DNA of 64,000 bases from assembly GCA_022772735.1 (NCBI GenBank), contig JALEZD010000019.1:1-64000 (forward strand), written 5' to 3'. The stretch comes from Erysipelotrichaceae bacterium (lineage in GTDB: Bacteria; Bacillota_I; Bacilli_A; Erysipelotrichales; Erysipelotrichaceae). The notes beneath the pieces were generated by a model. That model worked only from the letters and a program-made list of their open reading frames with translations, ran no database searches and was not told where the DNA came from. Every line of letters begins with the position of its first letter. Position 1 is the stretch's first letter. Shown here in pieces: positions 57,976-64,000 of the stretch. Made by a program: the position numbers and the translations under genes.

Positions 57976-58791
57976 ATGAAATGTATTTTTATTGATATTG
58001 ATGGAACATTGTATGATCACAAAAATAATCAAGTTTTAGATTCATCTTATGAAGCAATTAAACTTGCAAAAAATAATGGTCATAAAGTTATTATTTGCAC
58101 AGGTAGGTCTATTTGCGAATCTAAAAAATTTTTAAATTTAGATGTTGATGGATTTGTTTTTTGTGCAGGAGCTATAGTTTATGCAGATGATAAATTACTA
58201 TATAGAAATCCTTTCAGTGTTGAAAGTGTATATGCTATTGCAGATAAATTAGAAAACTTAAATTTGGGTTTTTGTTTAGAGGGTGAAGCTGGAGGCTATT
58301 TTAATGATTATGGTTTAGAGTTTATATTAAAATATTTTAATCATAATAATAAGGATGATGGTTTAAAAGTTGCAAGTGATAATGGTTTTTATACTATTGA
58401 TTATTGGGATAAAAGGGATGCAATAGGTAAAATGTGTATTTATGCAAAAACAAAAGAGGAAATAGCTAAGGCTGATTTTTTATTGGATAAGTATGCTTTG
58501 ACAACAACTTTAAATGATGATGAAAAACAACTTCATTGTAGAGAATTAAGTATGAGGGAACATCATAAGTCTTTTGGTGCAAAACTTGTTTTAGATTATT
58601 TTAATCTTACATTTTCAGATGCCATTGCAATAGGTGATAGTGATAATGATATTGAAGTTTTAAGGGATTGTGCATTGGGAATAGCAATGGGCAATGCATC
58701 AGAAAGTGCTAAAAATGTTTCTGATTACATCACAGATGATGTAAGTAATCATGGAATTTATAATGCACTTAAAAAATTTAATATAATATAA
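57976..58791 (+). CDS. HAD-superfamily hydrolase, Cof/IIB type
   Basis: A second Cof-type phosphatase, 271 aa: nucleophile motif FIDIDGTLYDH, motif II VIICTGRSICES, cap domain in the middle, and IAIGDSDNDIEVLRDCALGIAMGNA at the end. The ATG at 57976 follows GGAGA; the upstream TTG overlaps that site. The last codon meets the operator-like palindrome before bioY. Substrate unknown. Confidence 0.92.
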   Translation: MKCIFIDIDGTLYDHKNNQVLDSSYEAIKLAKNNGHKVIICTGRSICESKKFLNLDVDGFVFCAGAIVYADDKLLYRNPFSVESVYAIADKLENLNLGFCLEGEAGGYFNDYGLEFILKYFNHNNKDDGLKVASDNGFYTIDYWDKRDAIGKMCIYAKTKEEIAKADFLLDKYALTTTLNDDEKQLHCRELSMREHHKSFGAKLVLDYFNLTFSDAIAIGDSDNDIEVLRDCALGIAMGNASESAKNVSDYITDDVSNHGIYNALKKFNII

Positions 58792-58819
58792 AATATACTT
58801 TGACATTCAAAGTATATTT
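58791..58819. promoter_or_regulatory. Operator-like palindrome upstream of bioY, also a terminator hairpin
   Basis: Arms AAATATACTTTGA and TCAAAGTATATTT around CAT. The core CTTTGACATTCAAAG differs by one base from CTTTGATATTCAAAG before acpP. A TATAAT lies at 58782-58787. It is followed by T residues, so it can also end the HAD hydrolase transcript. Confidence 0.6.
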
Positions 58820-58851
58820 TTTTAAAATTATTGATATGTTTAGGAGGAAAT

Positions 58852-59361
58852 ATGAATACTAAATCTTTAATAAATATATCAATGTTTGCATCTTTGATTG
58901 CTGTAGGGGCATTTATTAAAATTCCATTTTTTATTGTGCCAATTACATTACAAACATTATTTGTTGTATTATCAGGCCTTTTTTTAAAAAAAGATGAAGC
59001 AATTATGAGTGTAATTTTATACCTGTTTGTTGGTTTAATAGGATTTCCTGTTTTTTCTAGAGGAGGGGGATTAACATATATTTTTCAACCATCGTTTGGA
59101 TATTTAATTGGCTTTATATTTTGCGTATTTATTATTGGAAAATACAAAGATAAATATGCATTTATTTCTAGTTTAATTGGAATAGGTTTTATATATATTA
59201 TTGGTTGTCTTTATTTTATTTTTATACAATATATAAATCTAGGTAAAGTTTATGAAGTGGGTTGGTTATTTTACAATTTATTTATTATATTTTTGCCAGG
59301 AGATATCATATCTTGTTATGTTGCATATATTGCATATAAAAGAATAAAAAATGTTATTTAG
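58852..59361 (+). CDS. bioY: Biotin transporter substrate-binding component BioY
   Basis: The membrane S-component that captures biotin, alone or with an ECF energy module. It has 169 aa and six helices with family motifs ISMFASLIAVGAFIKIPF, VPITLQTLFVVLSGLFL and FVGLIGFPVFSRGGG; FLPGDIISCYVAYIAYK is the C-terminal signature. The ATG at 58852 follows AGGAGG. Biotin is the cofactor of AccB, encoded directly downstream, so import and use are side by side. Confidence 0.95.
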   Translation: MNTKSLINISMFASLIAVGAFIKIPFFIVPITLQTLFVVLSGLFLKKDEAIMSVILYLFVGLIGFPVFSRGGGLTYIFQPSFGYLIGFIFCVFIIGKYKDKYAFISSLIGIGFIYIIGCLYFIFIQYINLGKVYEVGWLFYNLFIIFLPGDIISCYVAYIAYKRIKNVI

Positions 59362-59386
59362 TGTACTTTTTACAAGTACATTTTTT
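59362..59386 (+). terminator. Terminator after bioY
   Basis: TGTACTT-N5-AAGTACA followed by six T. Confidence 0.9.
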
Positions 59387-59429
59387 AATATTTACATGTT
59401 AACTTTCACACAACATACACAATACTCTA

Positions 59430-59481
59430 TTTACTTTGATAATCAAACAATATATAATGATAACACTTTGATATTCAAAGT
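59430..59481 (+). promoter_or_regulatory. Promoter of the fatty-acid operon with two operator palindromes
   Basis: -35 TTTACT (59430-59435), 17 bp, -10 TATAAT (59453-59458). The palindrome TTTGATAATCAAA (59435-59447) covers the spacer, and CTTTGATATTCAAAG (59466-59480) lies at the transcription start. The TTTGA...TCAAA pattern resembles operators of FabT, the MarR-type fatty-acid repressor of streptococci and lactococci. Confidence 0.7.
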
Positions 59482-59496
59482 ATTATGGAGGAATTT

Positions 59497-59721
59497 ATGT
59501 TAGAACAAGTAAAAAAAGTTTTGGTTGAATCAATTAATGTAGATGAAAATCTAATTACACCTGAAGCAAGTTTGAGTGATGATTTAGGTATTGATTCTCT
59601 TTCAGCAGTTGAATTGTCATTAGAATTAGAATCAAATTTCCAAATAAGAATAGAAGATGAAGAGCTGGCAAACTTAAAAACAGTTCAAGATATAATTGAC
59701 ATAATTGAATCAAAAAAATAG
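59497..59721 (+). CDS. acpP: Acyl carrier protein
   Basis: Carries growing acyl chains on phosphopantetheine. Its 74 acidic residues show the attachment Ser S34 in DDLGIDSLSAVEL. I use the ATG at 59497 because the upstream in-frame ATG (59485) overlaps the GGAGG ribosome-binding site. First gene of the operon, followed by a hairpin that probably reduces read-through. Confidence 0.96.
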   Translation: MLEQVKKVLVESINVDENLITPEASLSDDLGIDSLSAVELSLELESNFQIRIEDEELANLKTVQDIIDIIESKK

Positions 59722-59749
59722 TGAGCTGATATTTTTTGGCTCACTTTTT
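59720..59749 (+). terminator. Attenuator-like hairpin between acpP and accB
   Basis: AGTGAGC (59720-59726) pairs with GCTCACT (59739-59745), followed by five T. It would make acpP mRNA more abundant than the acc genes. Confidence 0.75.
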
Positions 59750-59764
59750 AAAAGGGGTAAATTT

Positions 59765-60175
59765 ATGGATTTAAATAATATTACTAAAATTATTGAAATA
59801 TTTGAGAACAGTAAAGTAGAGGATTTAGAGCTAGAATCAAAAGATTTTAAAATTAAATTGTCTAAAAAGAATATTTCAGAAACAAGCAATAAGGTTATTA
59901 ATGATGAAGATTCAGTAAAAAACGAAAAATATATTGAAATTAAATCTCCAATTGTAGGTACATATTATTGTGCTAATTCTCCTACATCAAAACCATTTGT
60001 AAATGTTGGAGAAAAGATTAAAGCTGGAGATACAATTTGTATTATTGAGGCTATGAAAGTTCTAAATGAAATAAAGTCAGATGTATCTGGAACTATAAAA
60101 GAAATTTTGGTTAAAGATGGTGAATTGGTTCAATTTGATCAAGTTTTAATTTTGGTTGGGGATAATAATGATTAA
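59765..60175 (+). CDS. accB: Biotin carboxyl carrier protein of acetyl-CoA carboxylase
   Basis: 136 aa: an N-terminal helix region, a short charged linker and the biotinyl domain with K98 in CIIEAMKVLNEI, preceded by the family thumb-containing IKSPIVGTYYCANSPTSKPF. The ATG at 59765 follows AAGGGG. Overlaps accC by 8 bp. Confidence 0.96.
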   Translation: MDLNNITKIIEIFENSKVEDLELESKDFKIKLSKKNISETSNKVINDEDSVKNEKYIEIKSPIVGTYYCANSPTSKPFVNVGEKIKAGDTICIIEAMKVLNEIKSDVSGTIKEILVKDGELVQFDQVLILVGDNND

Positions 60176-61535
60176 AAAAATATTGATTGCGAATAGAGGA
60201 GAAATCGCAGTAAGAATTATTAGATGTTGTAAGGAGATGGGTATTTCAACAGTTGCAATTTATTCAACTATCGATAAAAATGCTTTGCATACCCAACTTG
60301 CAGATGAAGCAGTTTGTATTGGTCCTCCAAAAGCTAGTGATAGTTATTTGAATATAAGAAATATTCTTCAAGCTGCAAGTAGTACAGGTTGTGATGCGAT
60401 ACATCCAGGTTTTGGCTTTTTAAGTGAAAATGCAAAATTTGCACGACTTGTAATAGAATGTGGATTTATATTTATAGGACCAAGTCCAGAAATCATTGAA
60501 AAAATGGGTAATAAAATAGAATCAAAAAATTTAATGTTAAAAGCAAATGTTCCTGTAATACCAGGAGGAAAAGAGAAATTAGTAAGTGTAAATGAGGGTA
60601 TATTAAAAGCTAAAGAAATTGGATATCCAGTTATTATAAAGGCAAGTAATGCTGGTGGTGGTAAAGGTATGAGAGTGGTACGATTTGAAGAAGAATTTGA
60701 GAAGTTGTACTATGCAGCTAAAAAAGAAGCATTATCTAATTTTAGTGATGATGAAATATATTTGGAAAAATATATAGAAAACCCAAAACACATCGAAGTT
60801 CAAATTATGGGTGATAAATATAAAAATGTTGTGCATCTTTATGAAAGAGATTGTTCTTTTCAAAGAAACAATCAAAAAATGATTGAAGAAGCACCATGTT
60901 TTGTACTAGATGAAAAAATAAGAAAAAAGATGTGTGAAGATGCCGTTAAAGCCTGTAAATACGTAGGTTATGATTCGGTTGGTACAATAGAATTTTTATT
61001 AGATAGTTCTGGTAAATACTATTTTATGGAAATGAATACTAGAATCCAAGTTGAACATCCAATCACAGAAATGGTTACAGGAATAGATATTGTAAAATAT
61101 CAAATAAAAATTGCAGATAATCAAAAATTAAATCTAAAACAAAGTGATATAAAACTAAATGGGTTTGCGCTTGAATGTAGAATTAATGCTGAAAATCCGA
61201 AAGATAATTTTAAGGCATCACCAGGGAAAATAAAATTTTTAAATTTACCTGCAGGGAAAGGGGTAAGAATTGAAACTTCTGCATATACAGGAGGAGAAAT
61301 ATCACCATTTTATGATTCTATGTTGGCTAAAATCATCACTTTTGCACCAACAAGATTAGAGTGCATTAAAAAAATGAGAATTGCACTTGAGGAACTTATT
61401 GTTGATGGAATTGATACAAATGAAGAATTTCATTATTTAATTTTACACAATAAAAAATTTGTTGATGGAAAATATAGTACAGGCTTTGCGAAGGAATTAA
61501 TTGAGGAGCTTAAACAAAGTGGAGAATTTATTTAA
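60168..61535 (+). CDS. accC: Biotin carboxylase subunit of acetyl-CoA carboxylase
   Basis: Carboxylates the biotin on AccB using ATP and bicarbonate. Its 455 residues have the ATP-grasp fold: MIKKILIANRGEIAVRIIR, the Gly-rich loop NAGGGKGMRVVR, VHLYERDCSFQRNNQKMIEE and the active-site MEMNTRIQVEHPITEM. The ATG at 60168 follows GGGGAT and lies inside the accB end. Complete. Confidence 0.97.
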   Translation: MIKKILIANRGEIAVRIIRCCKEMGISTVAIYSTIDKNALHTQLADEAVCIGPPKASDSYLNIRNILQAASSTGCDAIHPGFGFLSENAKFARLVIECGFIFIGPSPEIIEKMGNKIESKNLMLKANVPVIPGGKEKLVSVNEGILKAKEIGYPVIIKASNAGGGKGMRVVRFEEEFEKLYYAAKKEALSNFSDDEIYLEKYIENPKHIEVQIMGDKYKNVVHLYERDCSFQRNNQKMIEEAPCFVLDEKIRKKMCEDAVKACKYVGYDSVGTIEFLLDSSGKYYFMEMNTRIQVEHPITEMVTGIDIVKYQIKIADNQKLNLKQSDIKLNGFALECRINAENPKDNFKASPGKIKFLNLPAGKGVRIETSAYTGGEISPFYDSMLAKIITFAPTRLECIKKMRIALEELIVDGIDTNEEFHYLILHNKKFVDGKYSTGFAKELIEELKQSGEFI

Positions 61536-62391
61536 AAAAAGACAAGAAAGAATTGCATTATTTAAAAAAATGCAAGGGAAAAATAAAAGTACACCAATTA
61601 AAAAAGAAATTCCGGAAAATATTTTTAAGTCATGTGATAAATGCAATTATAGTATTCCTTATATGGAGCTAATTGAAAATAAATATGTTTGTCCAAGATG
61701 TTTTAATCATTTTACAATTTCCGCAAATGAAAGAATTAGACAAATAATAGATGTTGGAAGTTTTGAAGAATTTGATTCAGCATTAAAAACATTTAATAAA
61801 GATAAATTTATTGGATATGATGAAAAACTTAATAAATCAATGGAATCTACAGGACTTAATGAAGCTGTTATAACAGGTTTTGGGAAAATAAATGGTTATA
61901 AGTGCGCAATTGGAGTTATGGATTCAAGGTTTATGATGGGAAGTATGGGGAGTGTTGTTGGTGAAAAAATTACAAGACTCATTGAGTTTTCTGATAGAAA
62001 AGGACTTCCCTTAATAATATTTTGTGCAAGTGGAGGAGCTAGAATGCAAGAGGGAATAGTTTCTCTTATGCAGATGGTAAAAACAAGTGCAGCTTTAAAA
62101 AGATTAGATGAAAATGGTGGGTTATATATTTCAGTTATTACAAATCCAACAACAGGTGGTGTTAGTGCAAGTTTTGCAATGTTAGGGGATATTATCATAG
62201 CTGAACCTGATGCACTTATTGGTTTTGCAGGTAGAAGAGTAATTGAAAAAACAATTAATGAAGTTTTACCAGTAGAATTTCAAAAATCAGAATTTTTAAT
62301 GGAAAAGGGTTTTTTAGATATGATTGTTGAAAGAAAAAATCTGAAAGACATTTTAGGATCATTATTAAGAATTCATGGAGGTAACAGATGA
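61519..62391 (+). CDS. accD: Acetyl-CoA carboxylase carboxyltransferase subunit beta
   Basis: Transfers the carboxyl group to acetyl-CoA together with AccA. It has 290 aa: a zinc ribbon with C39, C42, C58 and C61 (CDKCNYSIPYM...YVCPRC), then a crotonase-like fold (GVMDSRFMMGSMGSVVGEK, IIFCASGGARMQEG, TNPTTGGVSASFAMLGD). The GTG at 61519, 11 nt after AGGAG, is the preferred start; a TTG at 61501 is in frame but lies on the ribosome-binding site. The stop overlaps accA (ATGA). Confidence 0.95.
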   Translation: MENLFKKRQERIALFKKMQGKNKSTPIKKEIPENIFKSCDKCNYSIPYMELIENKYVCPRCFNHFTISANERIRQIIDVGSFEEFDSALKTFNKDKFIGYDEKLNKSMESTGLNEAVITGFGKINGYKCAIGVMDSRFMMGSMGSVVGEKITRLIEFSDRKGLPLIIFCASGGARMQEGIVSLMQMVKTSAALKRLDENGGLYISVITNPTTGGVSASFAMLGDIIIAEPDALIGFAGRRVIEKTINEVLPVEFQKSEFLMEKGFLDMIVERKNLKDILGSLLRIHGGNR

Positions 62392-63173
62392 GTAGTTTGA
62401 GTGCATGGGATAGAGTCAATATCGCAAGGGATCATAATAGACTAAAATCACAAGATTATATTTCAGTATTATTTGATGAGTTTTATGAGATGCATGGAGA
62501 TAGATACTTTAAAGATGATAGTTCAATGATAACTGGTATAGCATCTTTTCATGGATTACCAGTTACAATAATTGCTCAATCAAAAGGGAAGGACACCAGT
62601 GAAAACTTAAAGAAAAATTTTGGTATGAATAATCCAGAAGGTTATAGAAAGGCTATACGAATTGCAAAACAGGCTGAAAAATTTAATAGACCGATAATTA
62701 CTTTTGTAGACACAAGTGGTGCATATCCAGGTAAGGGTGCAGAAGAAAGAGGTCAAGCAGAAGCAATCGCAAAATGTTTATTTACTTTTTCTTCATTAAA
62801 AGTTCCAATAATTTGCATTGTAATTAGTGAAGGTGGAAGTGGTGGTGCTTTAGCCCTTAGTGTTGGAGATAGAATAGTTATGTTAGAAAATGCAATATAT
62901 TCTATTTTAAGTCCAGAAGGTTTTGCATCCATTTTATGGAAAGATGTAAATAAGGCTAAAGAAGCTGCAGAGGCAATGAAATTAACTAGTTATGATTTAT
63001 ATAAAAAAAATATCGTTGACTTTATTGTTGAAGAATCAAGTAGTGATGTTAATCATGTCTTTACTCAAATTGATAATTATATATCAAAAGAGTTATCAAA
63101 ACTTTTAAGTAAAAATAAAAAAAAGTTAGTTAATGAAAGATACGAGAAATATCGAAAGATAGGAATAATGTGA
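62388..63173 (+). CDS. accA: Acetyl-CoA carboxylase carboxyltransferase subunit alpha
   Basis: Partner of AccD, 261 aa. Signature blocks are FDEFYEMHGDRYFKDDSSMITG, PITIFVDTSGAYPG-like (RPIITFVDTSGAYPGKGAEE), ISEGGSGGALALSVGDRIVM and SILSPEGFASILWKD. It is the short Gram-positive form. It ends in TGA sharing a base with the fabH start. Together with accB, accC and accD it completes acetyl-CoA carboxylase. Confidence 0.97.
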   Translation: MSSLSAWDRVNIARDHNRLKSQDYISVLFDEFYEMHGDRYFKDDSSMITGIASFHGLPVTIIAQSKGKDTSENLKKNFGMNNPEGYRKAIRIAKQAEKFNRPIITFVDTSGAYPGKGAEERGQAEAIAKCLFTFSSLKVPIICIVISEGGSGGALALSVGDRIVMLENAIYSILSPEGFASILWKDVNKAKEAAEAMKLTSYDLYKKNIVDFIVEESSSDVNHVFTQIDNYISKELSKLLSKNKKKLVNERYEKYRKIGIM

Positions 63174-64000
63174 TGTTTAATTTAGAAATAATTGGTAGTG
63201 GTGTTGCAACATTAAAAAACAAGTATACAAATAATGATTTTAAAAAATTTGTGGATACAAGTGATGAATGGATTTATTCAAGAACAGGAATAAAAACAAG
63301 GTATTTTACTGAAGATGAAAATACTAGTGATATTGGATATATTGCAGCATTAAAAGCTATTGAAGATGCGAATATTGATAAAAATGAAATAGATTTAATT
63401 ATTGTTGCAACAATGACACCTGATAACTTTACTCCATCTTGTGCTTGTTTAATTCAGGCTAAATTGGGATTAAATAATAAAAAAATTATGGCATTTGATG
63501 TTAATGCTGCTTGTAGTGGTTTTGTTTATGCTTTAGAAATAGCATCGAATATGCTAGAAAACTATAAATGTGCTCTTGTGATTGGTAGTGAAGTACTTAG
63601 TAAAATTATTGATTTTACAGATAGAAATACATGTGTTTTATTTGGAGATGGTGCAGGAGCAATAGTAGTTAAAAAAAGTTTGTTTGATAAAAAAATGTTA
63701 TTTTATTCAAATTGTATTGGTGATTTACAAGGTAAATTAATTGCAGAAAATATAAACAAAAATGGTAATTTTACATATCTTAAGATGGATGGTAAAGAAG
63801 TATTCAAATTTGCAGTAAATGCAATGGAGAAATCAATAAATTACATTTTAGAAAAACTAAATATTAAATTAGATGATATTGATTTAATAATTCCACATCA
63901 GGCAAATATTAGAATTATTGAATATGTTTGTAAAAAACTTAATGTTTCAATTGATAAGTTTTATATGAATATAGCTGAGTTTGGAAATACTAGTGCAGCT
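63173..64000 (+). CDS. fabH: Beta-ketoacyl-ACP synthase III, cut by the window edge
   Basis: Condenses acetyl-CoA with malonyl-ACP to start fatty-acid synthesis. 276 codons are visible, open to the right edge. The catalytic Cys C114 is in VNAACSGFVYALE, the His in IIPHQANIRI, and the Asn N272 in FGNTSAA, so all three catalytic residues lie within the window. The N-terminal DEWIYSRTGIKTR is the usual FabH motif. Overlaps accA by one base. The rest of the FASII genes presumably follow outside. Confidence 0.97.
   Translation, partial: MFNLEIIGSGVATLKNKYTNNDFKKFVDTSDEWIYSRTGIKTRYFTEDENTSDIGYIAALKAIEDANIDKNEIDLIIVATMTPDNFTPSCACLIQAKLGLNNKKIMAFDVNAACSGFVYALEIASNMLENYKCALVIGSEVLSKIIDFTDRNTCVLFGDGAGAIVVKKSLFDKKMLFYSNCIGDLQGKLIAENINKNGNFTYLKMDGKEVFKFAVNAMEKSINYILEKLNIKLDDIDLIIPHQANIRIIEYVCKKLNVSIDKFYMNIAEFGNTSAA

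Overview
The window is about 64 kb of very AT-rich DNA around the chromosomal replication origin of a low-GC Gram-positive bacterium (Bacillota). The conserved core dnaA-dnaN-yaaA-recF-gyrB-gyrA, the ffs-tadA-dnaX-ybaB-recR block, a serine T-box, FASII and biotin genes and YtrA-type GntR/ABC genes all point there. TGA is used as a stop (for example at the end of accA), so the Mollicutes code 4 does not apply. YabP/YabQ are missing between rqcP and divIC, which suggests a non-sporulating lineage. An Erysipelotrichia-like gut bacterium is a guess, not a demonstrated placement.

Layout. 1-7,570: a complete type II-A CRISPR-Cas system, with an array of 22 full identical 36-nt repeats running off the left edge, then csn2, cas2, cas1 and cas9 read leftward, and a divergent tracrRNA. 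The tracrRNA and Cas9 closely resemble the Streptococcus pyogenes pair, including both PAM-reading arginines. 7,570-18,830: an NhaC antiporter, the leftward pth-mfd-rqcP-divIC operon, a DUF368 lipid-carrier transporter, a TM2 protein, a GntR/ABC operon, a D,D-carboxypeptidase and gpmA. 18,940-21,070: rpmH-rnpA-yidC-jag, here pointing toward the origin. 21,500-23,400: a bipartite oriC with DnaA boxes on both sides of dnaA. 23,400-30,400: dnaN to gyrA.

30,400-41,000: a PII-like protein with a CPA2 antiporter, a candidate small RNA, a HAD hydrolase, a lipoprotein, serS behind a T-box, two perfect parS sites, the 4.5S RNA, tadA, dnaX, ybaB, recR and fhs. 41,000-58,800: a MerR-controlled secreted flavoprotein reductase, an SPFH protein, a PUA-like protein with mnmG, a GHL10 lipoprotein, an NSS transporter, a bacteriocin-like cassette (secreted peptide, two half-size permeases and an ATPase, behind a promoter with a perfect cre site), a second flavoprotein reductase followed by a two-component system, a prolyl-tRNA editing-domain protein and a HAD hydrolase. 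58,800-64,000: bioY and the acpP-accB-accC-accD-accA-fabH operon, which share a TTTGA/TCAAA palindrome and so probably a fatty-acid-responsive repressor. fabH runs off the right edge.

Most notable: a parS palindrome placed where a T-box leader forms its third stem; a possible self-guiding long tracrRNA; an rpmH operon oriented head-on to the fork; the bacteriocin-like cassette with a split permease; and the shared bioY/fab operator. Gene identities rest on motif recognition by eye; no database search was run.
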